Of a stretch of DNA of 64,000 bases, positions 10,265 through 18,724 are shown piece by piece. Source of the DNA: Pseudoxanthomonas kaohsiungensis (GTDB lineage: Bacteria > Pseudomonadota > Gammaproteobacteria > Xanthomonadales > Xanthomonadaceae); NCBI RefSeq assembly GCF_010211765.1, contig NZ_PDWO01000004.1, positions 62,001 through 126,000 on the forward strand. Direction: 5' to 3'. A program made the translations under genes and the position numbers. The notes below the pieces were generated by a model. The model saw nothing but the letters and a program-made list of their open reading frames with translations. It had not been told where the DNA came from and searched no databases. Position 1 is the stretch's first letter, and the number at the start of each line of letters is the position of its first letter.

Positions 10265-10301
10265 ATCGATTAAAAGGATTGAATAGATAGTCATTGGCTA
10301 T
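10265..10301 (-). promoter_or_regulatory. OxyR operator upstream of ahpC
   Basis: A perfect ATAG-N7-CTAT pair sits at 10287-10301. Two further tetranucleotides with 7-base spacing, GGAT at 10276-10279 and ATCG at 10265-10268, match the OxyR pattern ATAG-N7-CTAT-N7-ATAG-N7-CTAT imperfectly (2/4 and 3/4). With OxyR encoded in the same block this is very probably the OxyR site. Confidence 0.7.
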
Positions 10302-10376
10302 CGATATTCAAGCCCCGGCCTTTGGTGCAGCGCCACAGGCTTGGCGCGCGGCCGCCGCTGGTCCATCGTTCCGGAC

Positions 10377-11252
10377 ATGAGCTCCTCCCCTCCAGACCCG
10401 CCCGGCCCCGTAACGCCAGACCCGTCCGGCATCCGCGCCGACGCCCTGCTGCGCGAGTCCTCCGCCCGGATCGGGCGCGAGGACGCCGAACCCCTGCTGA
10501 TCCATGCGCTGGGGGTCGACCGCGCCTGGCTGTTCGCCCATGCCACGGACCCGGTCGCAGCCGCGGCCGCGGCGCGCGTCCGAGCCCTGGTCGAGCGCCG
10601 TGCCGCGGGTGAACCGGTGGCGTACCTGACCGGGCGCCGTGGCTTCTGGACCCTGGACCTGGAAGTCACCCCCGACACGCTGATCCCGCGGCCGGAAACC
10701 GAGCTGCTGGTGGAACTGGCACTGGCCTGCATCGGTCGCGACGCGCCGGCGCGGATCGCCGACCTGGGCACCGGCAGCGGCGCGATCGCGCTGGCCCTGG
10801 CCAGCGAACGGCCGGCCTCGGTGGTGGTCGCCACCGACGTCAGCGAGGACACGCTGGCCGTGGCCGTGCGCAACGCCCAGGCCCACGCACTGGACAATGT
10901 CTGGTTCAGGCGCGGCGACTGGTGCCAGGCGCTGGGCCACGACCGCTTCGACCTGATCGCGAGCAATCCTCCCTACATCGCCGATGGCGATCCGCACCTG
11001 GCCCGGGGCGACCTGCGCCACGAGCCCGGGCGCGCGCTGGCCTCCGGCAGCGACGGGCTCGATGCGATCCGCGCGATCGTGCAGGCGGCGCCGGGCCACC
11101 TGGTGCCCGGTGGCTGGCTGTTGCTGGAGCACGGGCTGGAGCAGGGGGCGGCGATCCGGGCGCTGATGCAGCAGGCCGGGATGGTCGAAGTGGCCACCGA
11201 GCGCGACCTCGAACAACGCGACCGCGTCACCCTCGGCCGCATGCCGCCGTAG
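10377..11252 (+). CDS. prmC: release factor glutamine methyltransferase
   Basis: 291 aa. PrmC (HemK) methylates the glutamine of the GGQ motif in release factors RF1 and RF2; RF1 (prfA) is encoded in this window at about 36 kb. Visible motifs are the SAM-binding loop [15 protein letters not shown] and the catalytic NPPYIA. An N-terminal helical domain precedes them, with [10 protein letters not shown] at the junction. ATG at 10377 was preferred over a TTG 12 codons upstream. The TAG stop at 11250-11252 is part of a GTAGAGC repeat. Confidence 0.93.
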   Translation: MSSSPPDPPGPVTPDPSGIRADALLRESSARIGREDAEPLLIHALGVDRAWLFAHATDPVAAAAAARVRALVERRAAGEPVAYLTGRRGFWTLDLEVTPDTLIPRPETELLVELALACIGRDAPARIADLGTGSGAIALALASERPASVVVATDVSEDTLAVAVRNAQAHALDNVWFRRGDWCQALGHDRFDLIASNPPYIADGDPHLARGDLRHEPGRALASGSDGLDAIRAIVQAAPGHLVPGGWLLLEHGLEQGAAIRALMQQAGMVEVATERDLEQRDRVTLGRMPP

Positions 11253-11413
11253 AGCGGGGCTTGCCCCGCTGCTTGTGTCGCACGAACAGCGGGGCAAGCC
11301 CCGCTCTACGAACGCCGGCGAAGAGGGGGCAAGCCGCGATCCACGAACGCCGGCGAAGCGGGGCAGGCCCCGCTCCACGAAAGTCGGCGACGCGCGGCAG
11401 GCCCCGCTCCACC
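11249..11413 (+). repeat. GTAGAGC palindromic repeat cluster (site 1)
   Basis: Two 23-base copies, GTAGAGCGGGGCTTGCCCC plus GCTG at 11249-11271 and its exact complement at 11287-11309, form an inverted pair. Three degenerate half-copies follow every 30-36 bases to 11413, each ending in CGCTCCAC or CGATCCAC. The first copy supplies the TAG stop of prmC. The same 23-mer recurs at 26.8 and 28.1 kb. It resembles REP/BIME-type extragenic repeats. Confidence 0.9.
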
Positions 11414-11493
11414 GCGTCGCTTGCGGCGCCTGGAAGCGGTCGTGCCGGCCGGGCCGATACAATGCGGGTTGCTACCCGTTGCAGGACCCGCGC

Positions 11494-12438
11494 ATGCGCA
11501 AGCTCTATCCCGAGATCGAACCGTTCGACACCGGCACCCTGAAGGTCGACGCCCGGCACGAGCTGTACTACGAGCAGTGCGGCAACCCGGCGGGCAAGCC
11601 GGTGGTGATGCTGCACGGCGGTCCCGGCGGCGGCTGCAGCGCGAAGATGCGCTGCTTCCACGACCCGGCGCGCTACCGGATCGTACTGTTCGACCAGCGC
11701 GGCGCCGGCCGATCCACCCCGCACGCGGACCTGGTCGACAACACCACCTGGGACCTCGTCGCCGACATCGAGAAGCTGCGCACGAAGCTGGGCATCGACC
11801 GCTGGCAGGTGTTCGGCGGCAGCTGGGGCTCGACCCTGGCCCTGGCCTACGCGCAGGCCCACCCGCAGCGCGTGGCCGAGCTGGTCCTGCGCGGCATCTT
11901 CATGCTCCGCCGCTGGGAGCTGGAATGGTTCTACCAGGAGGGCGCCAACCGGCTGTTCCCGGACGCCTGGGAGCACTACGTCGCCGCGATCCCGCCGGTG
12001 GAGCGCCACGACCTGATCTCGGCGTTCCATCGCCGCCTGACCAGCGACGACGAGGCCACGCGCCTGGCGGCTGCGCGCGCGTGGAGCGTCTGGGAAGGCG
12101 CTACCAGCTTCCTGCACGTGGACGCGGATTTCGTCAGCAGCCACCAGGACGCGCGCTTCGCGCTGGCGTTCGCCCGGATCGAAAACCATTACTTCGTCAA
12201 TGGCGGCTTCTTCGAGGTCGAGGACCAGCTGCTGCGCGACGCGCACCGCATCGCCGGCATCCCCGGCGTGATCGTGCATGGCCGCTACGACGTGGTCTGC
12301 CCGCTGCAGAACGCCTGGGAACTGCACAAGGCCTGGCCGGCGTCGAAGCTGGAGATCACCGTGGCCTCCGGGCATTCGGCGTTCGAGCCGGAGAACATCG
12401 ACGCACTGGTTCGGGCGACCGACGCGTTCGCTTCGTAG
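11494..12438 (+). CDS. pip: proline iminopeptidase
   Basis: 314 aa, an alpha/beta-hydrolase of peptidase family S33 that removes N-terminal proline from peptides in the cytoplasm. Motifs: the oxyanion-hole HGGPGGGC, DQRGAGRS, nucleophile elbow GGSWGS, catalytic Asp in GRYDVVCP and His in GHSAFE. A helical cap (LRRWELEWFYQEGANRLFP) is typical of bacterial Pip. The start at 11494 gives the standard MRKLYPEIEPF N-terminus; TACAAT at 11458-11463 could be the -10 element. The TAG stop lies in a repeat arm shared with the convergent DUF2242 gene. Confidence 0.95.
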   Translation: MRKLYPEIEPFDTGTLKVDARHELYYEQCGNPAGKPVVMLHGGPGGGCSAKMRCFHDPARYRIVLFDQRGAGRSTPHADLVDNTTWDLVADIEKLRTKLGIDRWQVFGGSWGSTLALAYAQAHPQRVAELVLRGIFMLRRWELEWFYQEGANRLFPDAWEHYVAAIPPVERHDLISAFHRRLTSDDEATRLAAARAWSVWEGATSFLHVDADFVSSHQDARFALAFARIENHYFVNGGFFEVEDQLLRDAHRIAGIPGVIVHGRYDVVCPLQNAWELHKAWPASKLEITVASGHSAFEPENIDALVRATDAFAS

Positions 12439-12526
12439 GCGCCGATTCATCGGCGACACGGGCGTCGGGAGAACGAGGGAGCCGCCTGGGCGGACGGCGT
12501 CGGGTCGCCGATGAATCGGCTCCTAC
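12435..12526. repeat. inverted GTAGG(C/A)GCCGATTCATCGGCGAC repeat between convergent genes
   Basis: Two 23-base arms at 12435-12457 and 12504-12526 are complementary except for one base, each with the core CCGATTCATCGGCGAC on its own strand. Pip ends with the TAG inside the left arm (12436-12438), and the convergent DUF2242 gene ends with the TAG inside the right arm (12525-12523 on minus). The pair could form a bidirectional terminator. Confidence 0.88.
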
Positions 12527-13206
12527 AAGGGCGGCGGCGAAGGCTCGGCGGCCGGCGGGTCCGGCAACCCGGCCTGCTCGGCCGGCAGCTCGGCCGGCAC
12601 CGGCTGCGGATACGGCAGCACCGGGAACAGCGTCGGCTGGGCCTGGGTGGCGGCCGACGGCTTGGCCGGCCGTTCGATGTCCTCGGGCAGGAAGCGCTCG
12701 AGCACCGAGAAGAAACGCTTGTAGAAGTTGGGATCCTGCAGGGTCGCGCTGGCGACCTTGACCAGCGAGTCGTCGCTGGAGCCGATCGGCAGCGACAGCG
12801 AACCCAGCGCGCTCACGCCGACGCTGGCGCTGGTGCTGCTCTTGCGCAGCGCGTAGCGGTCCTGGACCGCGTTGACGAACACCAGTGTCTGCTGGTCGCC
12901 GCGGGTCTGCGGCATGCACACCGCGCGGAACTCCACCTGCTCGTGGCTCTCTTCCTGCTGGAAGTACTTGCGGGCCTCGACCACGTCCGCCTCGGCGCGG
13001 CCGACGACGAAACCCTGGCTCAGCAGCGCGCGGCGGGCGGCCTCGCAGGCCTGCGCCGGCGAATGGTCGAAGCTGCGCGAATAGGTGTTGGACGAATCGA
13101 AGGCCTCATAGGCGGTGGGCGTCGACTTGGTGCCGCCACCCATCGAACAGCCACCGAGCGTGGCGACCAGCAGCAGCGGCAGGAGGAGCGGGCGTGGCGC
13201 AGGCAT
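12523..13206 (-). CDS. DUF2242 family lipoprotein
   Basis: 227 aa. The N-terminus is a lipoprotein signal (hydrophobic LLLPLLLVA then lipobox TLGGC), so the mature protein is probably anchored by a lipidated Cys in the outer membrane. The central region (DHSPAQACEAARRALLSQGF, RYALRKSSTSASVGVSALGSLS) resembles DUF2242; the function is not known. The last 50 residues are Pro/Ala rich. Two adjacent ATGs (13209 and 13206) are possible; the second lies at better distance from GAAG. The stop codon is donated by the intergenic repeat. Confidence 0.72.
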   Translation of the reverse strand: MPAPRPLLLPLLLVATLGGCSMGGGTKSTPTAYEAFDSSNTYSRSFDHSPAQACEAARRALLSQGFVVGRAEADVVEARKYFQQEESHEQVEFRAVCMPQTRGDQQTLVFVNAVQDRYALRKSSTSASVGVSALGSLSLPIGSSDDSLVKVASATLQDPNFYKRFFSVLERFLPEDIERPAKPSAATQAQPTLFPVLPYPQPVPAELPAEQAGLPDPPAAEPSPPPL

Positions 13207-13316
13207 CATCAGCTTCGTGAAGGAGGAGCCGACCGAGTATGCCGGATGGCCGGGGCCCAGCACGAGACACCGGTGGTACCGTTTTCAGTGCCGCCGGTCA
13301 CGGATTCATTCGCGGG

Positions 13317-14108
13317 TCAGGCTGTGGCGAACCGGGCCGCGAGCGGCGGCAGCAGGCGGGCCAGCCGCAACGCCCATTGGCGCTGGCCGTCCGCATCGGC
13401 GATCAGGTCCTGGCGGATCTCCAGTTCCACGTGTGGAAGGCCACGCGCTTCGCCGTGCACCGGGATCGCGTAGTCGCTGCTGTCGCTCACCGCGTAAGGC
13501 TGGTTGTCGCCGACGACCAGGTCGCCTTCGGCCATGAGCGCGTCGCGCAGCGCATGCGCCAGGCGCGCGTCGCGGTGGTAGAGGACGCCGCAGTGCCAGG
13601 GGCGCGCCACCCCGGCCATAGCAGGAGTGAAGCTGTGCAGGGTCATCAGCAGGGTGGGGCGCGGCGCCAGGCGGCGCTGCTCGAGCGCTTCGACGATCGC
13701 GTCGTGATAGGGCCGGAATATCTCGCGGACGCGTGCGGCACGCGCCTGCGCGGTCAGCGTCGCGTTGGCCGGCACGGCGGTTCCGTCGCTGCTGGCCACG
13801 ATCAGGGTCGGCGACTCCAGCGGCCGGTTGCAGTCGATCACCAGCCGCGAATAGGCCTGCAGGATCGTCCATGCATCGAGCAGGGTCGCCAGTTCCCGGG
13901 CCACGCCGGCGATGCCGATGTCCCAGCCGATGTGGCGATCGATCTCGCCCGGCGGCAGGCCCAGGTCGCCAAGCGCGCGCGGGATCGCCTGGCCGGCGTG
14001 GTCGGCGGTGAGCAGCCAGGGCGATGCGCCGTGGCGGTTCAGCAGCTCGAACGGGGCCGGGTCGCCCGGCTGCAGCAGGGCCTCGATGGCCAGGGAATCA
14101 GCGTCCAC
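13317..14108 (-). CDS. N-formylglutamate amidohydrolase family protein
   Basis: 263 aa. Family features: SPWLLTADHAGQAIPRALG near the N-terminus, a DIGIAGVARELATLL helix, SRLVIDCNRP and MTLHSFTPAMAG. The family hydrolyses N-formyl-L-glutamate, the last step of one histidine degradation route, but no hut genes are nearby, so the substrate may differ. It starts with GTG at 14108 inside the end of the NUDIX gene (11-base overlap), which implies translational coupling in a minus-strand operon. Confidence 0.8.
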   Translation of the reverse strand: MDADSLAIEALLQPGDPAPFELLNRHGASPWLLTADHAGQAIPRALGDLGLPPGEIDRHIGWDIGIAGVARELATLLDAWTILQAYSRLVIDCNRPLESPTLIVASSDGTAVPANATLTAQARAARVREIFRPYHDAIVEALEQRRLAPRPTLLMTLHSFTPAMAGVARPWHCGVLYHRDARLAHALRDALMAEGDLVVGDNQPYAVSDSSDYAIPVHGEARGLPHVELEIRQDLIADADGQRQWALRLARLLPPLAARFATA

Positions 14109-14688
14109 GCGGACTGCCGTCGAGGTTGTGGTCGATCATCCACAGGCCGGCCCAGAGCTTGGCGTCCAGCTCGTAGCCCTGGCCGAGCTTGCCGGCCAGC
14201 CACGCCGCCGCGCTGGCGCGCGGAACCTCGTGCACCGTGATGTCCTCGCTCGCATCGCCGCCACCGGCGCCGACCTTGCGCAGGCCCGTGGCGCGCACGA
14301 AGGCGATCTTCTCGCTGCTGGCGCCCGAGGAGGTCGGGCCGACCATCAGCACTTCGGCGTGGTCGGCAGTCCAGCCGGTCTCTTCTTCCAGTTCACGGAT
14401 CGAGGACCGCTCGATCGTCTCGCCGGCGTCGACATCGCCGACCAGGCCGGCCGGCATCTCGATCGTGCGGGCCTGCAGCGGCACCCGGAACTGCTCGACG
14501 AACAGAACCCGGTCCTCGGGCGTGACCGCGATGATGATCGCCGCCAGGCCGCCGGCATGGGTGCGCTCGGAGTATTCCCAGGTGCCGCGGACCACCATGC
14601 GCTGGTAGCGGCCTTCATAGACGATGCGGGGGACGTCGCCGGGCTGCACGCCTGTGGCTTCGGGCGCGGTGTTTCGATCGTGGCTCAT
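14098..14688 (-). CDS. NUDIX hydrolase, ADP-sugar pyrophosphatase type
   Basis: 196 aa. The NUDIX box is complete (G-x5-E-x7-RELEEETGW, beginning GDVDAGE near residue 84). The order of an N-terminal beta domain, the box, then VGPTSSGASSEKIAFVRA resembles ADP-ribose pyrophosphatases (NudF-like). Such enzymes cleave nucleoside diphosphate derivatives and need divalent metals bound by the Glu residues of the box. The exact substrate cannot be read from sequence. It starts 9 bases after the exonuclease gene stop and overlaps the next gene. Confidence 0.86.
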   Translation of the reverse strand: MSHDRNTAPEATGVQPGDVPRIVYEGRYQRMVVRGTWEYSERTHAGGLAAIIIAVTPEDRVLFVEQFRVPLQARTIEMPAGLVGDVDAGETIERSSIRELEEETGWTADHAEVLMVGPTSSGASSEKIAFVRATGLRKVGAGGGDASEDITVHEVPRASAAAWLAGKLGQGYELDAKLWAGLWMIDHNLDGSPRGR

Positions 14689-14697
14689 GCGTCCATG

Positions 14698-15675
14698 CTA
14701 AGCCGGAAGCGGTGACGGTTGTGCGTCGCCGGTGGTGTCGGCGTCCAGCCCCGCGGCGCCGCGCAGGCGGCGCCGGGTCATCGGGCCGAAGCGCAGGGTG
14801 GCCGCCAGCGCGTCGAGCATCTCCGGGTCGGCCTCGGCGCGCGCAGCCACCGGGCCGTCGTAACCCAGCGGCGCATCGCAGGCGATGGTGGTCAACTGGC
14901 GCCACAGCAGCGCGTGTTCGCGCTGCTCGCGCAGCCGCGCCGCCACCTGCGCGGCACCGCGCAGGCGCAGGAAGCCGACTTCGTCCGCGCGCTCGAGCAG
15001 CGCGTCGAGGCTGCCGAAATGGGCCAGCAGCACGGCGGCGGTCTTGGCGCCGACGCCGCTGACGCCGGGGATGTTGTCGACCGCATCGCCGGTCAGGGCC
15101 AGGTAGTCGGCGATCTGGTGCGCGTGCACGCCATGGCGTGCCTTGACGCCATCGGCGCCCCAGCGCTGCGCGCGCGCGTAGTCCCACTGCTCGTCGTGCT
15201 CGCCCAGCAGCTGCGACAGGTCCTTGTCGGCCGAGACGATCACGCCGCGGTAGCCGGCCGGCCGCGCCCGGTGCAGGGCGCTGCCGATCAGGTCGTCGGC
15301 TTCGTAGTCGCGGTCGGCCAGCACCGCCAGGCCGAGCGCGGCGCACAGCGCCTTGCAGTGCGCGAACTGGCGGCGCAGCTCTACCGGTGCCGGCTCGCGG
15401 TTGGCCTTGTAGGCCGGATAGAGGCGGTTGCGGAAACAGCTGTCCAGCGCCTCGTCGAAGGCGATGGCGATCTGCGGTGGCCGCTCGCGCTCGAGCAGGT
15501 CGAGCAGGAACCGGGCGAAGCCGTGCACGGCGTTGGTCGGCCAACCATGCGCGTCGCGGAATTCGTCGGGCATCGAATGCCAGGCGCGGAACACGTACAG
15601 GCTGGCGTCGACCAGGTAGAGCGGGGCCCGCCCTGCAGCGCCCGCGTCCGCCAGCTCCGCCGCTGCCGAGCTCAC
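14698..15675 (-). CDS. 5'-3' exonuclease / flap endonuclease (stand-alone PolA N-terminal domain type)
   Basis: 325 aa. It matches the 5' nuclease domain of DNA polymerase I as a separate protein: YLVDASLYVFRAWHSMP, AFDEALDSCFRNRLYPAYKA, the metal-binding ADRDYEADDLIG and SADKDLSQLL, and the helix-3-turn-helix DNA clamp GDAVDNIPGVSGVGAKTAA. It probably processes flaps or RNA primers. The start is the GTG at 15675, which overlaps the TGA of the nitroreductase gene (GTGA). The open frame runs further upstream but has no family similarity there. Confidence 0.85.
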   Translation of the reverse strand: MSSAAAELADAGAAGRAPLYLVDASLYVFRAWHSMPDEFRDAHGWPTNAVHGFARFLLDLLERERPPQIAIAFDEALDSCFRNRLYPAYKANREPAPVELRRQFAHCKALCAALGLAVLADRDYEADDLIGSALHRARPAGYRGVIVSADKDLSQLLGEHDEQWDYARAQRWGADGVKARHGVHAHQIADYLALTGDAVDNIPGVSGVGAKTAAVLLAHFGSLDALLERADEVGFLRLRGAAQVAARLREQREHALLWRQLTTIACDAPLGYDGPVAARAEADPEMLDALAATLRFGPMTRRRLRGAAGLDADTTGDAQPSPLPA

Positions 15676-16247
15676 GGGTTCCAGTCCGACAGCAGGGCGC
15701 GTGGATCGGGGCGGTCGCGTTCCGGCACTGCCTGCAACGGCGTGCCGACATGGACGAAGCCGACGATGCGCTCGCCGTCGGCGAGGCCCAGGATGCGCGC
15801 GACCCCGGTGTCGTAAGCCATCCAGGCCGTCAGCCACTGCGCGCCGAAGCCCATCGCCTGCGCGGCCTGGAGCAGGGCGAAGCAGACGCAGCCGGCGGTC
15901 AGCAACTGCTCCTGCTCCGGCACCTTGTGCCCGGACTGGAGGCGGGCCACCACCGCCACCACCAGCGGCGCGTGCGAGAAGCGCTGGCGATCCTTCTCCA
16001 CGGCATGCGGCGGGGCGTCCGGATCCCGTTGCAGCGCGCGCCGGGCCAGGAACTCGCCCAGGACCTGCCGCGCGGTGCCGGCGATGCGCAGGAAGCGGAA
16101 CGGGACCAGCTTGCCGTGGTCGGGCACGCGCACGGCCGACTCGAGCATGCGCAGCAGGGTCGGCTCGTCGGGACCGGGTTCGCCCAGCTGCATGGAGGGA
16201 ACCGAGCGGCGCTGGTCCAGCGCTTGCAGGGCTGAAAGTGTGCGCAT
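15672..16247 (-). CDS. nitroreductase family protein, YdjA-like
   Basis: 191 aa, an FMN-dependent oxidoreductase fold. Motifs resemble E. coli YdjA: LDQRRSVPSMQL at the N-terminus (FMN phosphate contact), VRVPDHGKLVPFRF, GHKVPEQEQLLTAGC and GFGAQWLTAWM, then GFVHVGTP. YdjA-type proteins are minimal nitroreductases with no known natural substrate. It is the first gene of a tightly packed minus-strand operon leading into the exonuclease, NUDIX and amidohydrolase genes. ATG at 16247. Confidence 0.88.
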   Translation of the reverse strand: MRTLSALQALDQRRSVPSMQLGEPGPDEPTLLRMLESAVRVPDHGKLVPFRFLRIAGTARQVLGEFLARRALQRDPDAPPHAVEKDRQRFSHAPLVVAVVARLQSGHKVPEQEQLLTAGCVCFALLQAAQAMGFGAQWLTAWMAYDTGVARILGLADGERIVGFVHVGTPLQAVPERDRPDPRALLSDWNP

Positions 16248-16381
16248 AATCTCAAATCACTCAAGTCCGGCCGCGGCGTGCCGAAAGTGGGAAGTATAGG
16301 CGTCCCCCTCGCACGCCCCGGATCGGGGGCGGACCTGGCCTGCACAAGCGGTTCATGTGCGCGCCTTAAATTCGCAGGCCG

Positions 16382-18580
16382 ATGCAGACACCGCCGTTCG
16401 TAGACGAACTCCCCAGCCGCAACCCCGACCTGTTGAACCAGGTCCGGGAGGGCATGTTGCTGCCGCTGTCCGATGCCTTCGCCGCCGAGCTCGATGCGGC
16501 CGGTGCCGGGCTGTTCCAGTTGGCCGACACGGCCGCGCCGGCGCTGCAGAAGGAATACCTGGACGCAGTCCAGGAGCTCAAGCGCGACCGCGAGTCGCTG
16601 GTCGCCCGTTTCCGCGCGCACCTGGCCAGGGCCTGGCAGGCGCTCGAGGCGGGGCGGCCGCTTTCGGTCGAGCGCACGCTGGCGCGCGGCAACGACCTGA
16701 CCCTGGTCGCCGAGGCCGAGCTGGAGGTGCGCCTGGCCGTGCGCAACCTCGCCGGCGCGATCCAGCAGGCCTGGCGCCCGGAGCTGATGCGGCTGGACCG
16801 ATACCTGGGTTTCATCGCCGGTGGCATGCGCCTGGACAGCGACAGCAACCCGATCGGTCCCGAACACCTGGGCGTGGCGTTCTACGCCGCCCTCTCCGGC
16901 ACCCGGCTGGCGCCGCGCGCGCAGCTGGCGACCGTGCGCGTCTGCGAGCCGGGCATGGTCGAACGCGTCGGTCGGCTGTACGCCAGCCTGGAGACGCAGC
17001 TGCTGGCCATCGCCCGCGCCAGCGAGCTGCCCACGGGTCGCGCGCGTCGCCGCGGCATCCCCGGCCAGGCTAGGTCTGCGCGCGCCGAGGCGGACTGGAT
17101 CAGCCGCTTCTTCAGCCACTGGCAGGGTGGGCAGCGGGCGCCGGAGGCCGGCCATGCGATCGACGTCCATGCGCGCGCCGGCCATGAGCTCCTGCCGGCC
17201 GAGCTGCACCGGCTGCTGCAGGGTGCGCGTGCCGGGGGCGATCCGGGCGCCGCGGGCGACGGCCGGCGGGTGCTGTCTCCGCGCGAAATGGCGTCGGCCC
17301 TGTCGCTGCTGCAGACCACCCCCCATGCCGGCTTCGAGGAAATCGACCGGGGCGGCGACCTGCGCGCCGGATTGCGCGGGCAGCTGCTCGCGCACGGCGC
17401 GATGCTGGGGATCGACCCCGCCTCGGTGCGCATGGACGCGGCCGATGCCGACACCCTCGACCTGGTCGCCATGCTGTTCCAGGCCATGCTGCAGGAATCG
17501 CAGGTGCGCGCGGACCTGCGCCCGGTGCTGGGCCAGCTGCTCGTGCCGGTGGCCAAGGTCGCGCTGCAGGATCCACGCCTGTTCGTCCGCGACAGCCATC
17601 CGGCGCGTCGCCTGTTGAACTTGCTCGCCGACGCCTGCGACGGCAACCCCGGCGAGACCGCGGCCGAACTGGCGCTGCTGGCCCAGGTGCAGGCGGTTGC
17701 CGGGCGCGTGGCCCGCGATTTCGACGAACACCTGGGGGTGTTCCTCCAGGCTGAATCGGAATTCGGCGCGTACTTCGAGCAGTACCGGCGCCGCGTCGAG
17801 ATCGCCGAGCGGCGCGCCGCGGAGCTGCAGCGCGCCGAAGAGCGCCGCGTCGCCGCGCGCACCCTGGCCGCCGGCGCGCTGGAGGCCAGGATGCAGGGAC
17901 AGGCGCTGCCGCCCGTCCTGGAGGGCTTCCTGCGCCGGCCATGGGTACAGCACCTCGAGCGCGTCGCGCTGCGCGAGGGCGCGGCCGATGGCCCGGCCAC
18001 GACCGCGGCGCTGGCGGCGGCCGACGGCCTGCTGCGCGCGTGCGCGGAACCGGCGGCCCGCGACGATGCCTGGCTCGAACGGCCGCGCCCGGTCCTGCAG
18101 CGCATCTACACCGAGGCCGGGCTGGCGCCGGACAGCGCCGACGCGGCCACCGCCCCCCTGCTGGACGGGCTGCGCGGGCTGCGGGCGGCCGACCTGCCCG
18201 CACCCGAGCTGCCCCCGACCCCGCCGGCGCCGGCCCCGGTCGACGAGGCCGCCGACTCGCCGCTGCCCGACGAGCCCCCCGAGCAGGTCGGATTCGACAT
18301 GGAGACGGCCGAGTACTTCCAGTCGCTGCCGCTGGGGACCTGGCTGGACTTCGTCGACCGCTTCGGCCAGGTCCAGGCGGGCAAGCTGGCGTGGGTGAGC
18401 CCCATCTCCGGCCGGCGCATGTTCGTCAACCGCCGCGGCGCACGGTTCTGCGTGGCGTCGCCGGAGCAGCTGGCGACCATGGTCCGGCTGGGCCGGCTGC
18501 GACTGCACCGGGACGAGGATGCCTTCTACAGTGCCATGCAGTCGGTGGTCGATTCCCTGGGCACGCCGGCCGCGGCCTGA
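16382..18580 (+). CDS. DUF1631 family protein, copy 1
   Basis: 732 aa, soluble, with no signal peptide or membrane segment. It matches the DUF1631 family: the N-terminal LLNQVREGMLLPLSDAF, a conserved LVAEAELEVRLAVRNLAG block, LDPASVRMDAADADTLDLVAMLFQAML, HPARRLLNLLADACDGNPGE, and a C-terminal small beta domain (LPLGTWLDFVDRFGQVQAGK, then SGRRMFVNRRGARFCVAS). The C-terminal module looks PilZ-like in character but lacks an obvious RxxxR. The next gene is a paralogue that shares every block, so this is a tandem duplication. Function unknown. Confidence 0.82.
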   Translation: MQTPPFVDELPSRNPDLLNQVREGMLLPLSDAFAAELDAAGAGLFQLADTAAPALQKEYLDAVQELKRDRESLVARFRAHLARAWQALEAGRPLSVERTLARGNDLTLVAEAELEVRLAVRNLAGAIQQAWRPELMRLDRYLGFIAGGMRLDSDSNPIGPEHLGVAFYAALSGTRLAPRAQLATVRVCEPGMVERVGRLYASLETQLLAIARASELPTGRARRRGIPGQARSARAEADWISRFFSHWQGGQRAPEAGHAIDVHARAGHELLPAELHRLLQGARAGGDPGAAGDGRRVLSPREMASALSLLQTTPHAGFEEIDRGGDLRAGLRGQLLAHGAMLGIDPASVRMDAADADTLDLVAMLFQAMLQESQVRADLRPVLGQLLVPVAKVALQDPRLFVRDSHPARRLLNLLADACDGNPGETAAELALLAQVQAVAGRVARDFDEHLGVFLQAESEFGAYFEQYRRRVEIAERRAAELQRAEERRVAARTLAAGALEARMQGQALPPVLEGFLRRPWVQHLERVALREGAADGPATTAALAAADGLLRACAEPAARDDAWLERPRPVLQRIYTEAGLAPDSADAATAPLLDGLRGLRAADLPAPELPPTPPAPAPVDEAADSPLPDEPPEQVGFDMETAEYFQSLPLGTWLDFVDRFGQVQAGKLAWVSPISGRRMFVNRRGARFCVASPEQLATMVRLGRLRLHRDEDAFYSAMQSVVDSLGTPAAA

Positions 18581-18724
18581 CGCTGCGCGTCGGAAATTGC
18601 CCTGACGCGTCGGGAACTGCAGACTGGATCACGGTCGCTTGCGCGGCGAGCGCCTAGGATGCGAGTGCGGTAGTGGGGAGCCGCAACCCCCTCAGTTCCC
18701 CGAGTCCGCGCCGGAGTTGCGCGC

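Noticed and set aside
10341-10376. TTG start for prmC
   Set aside because: The ATG at 10377 is in frame and gives a normal-length protein; the upstream codons are not PrmC-like.
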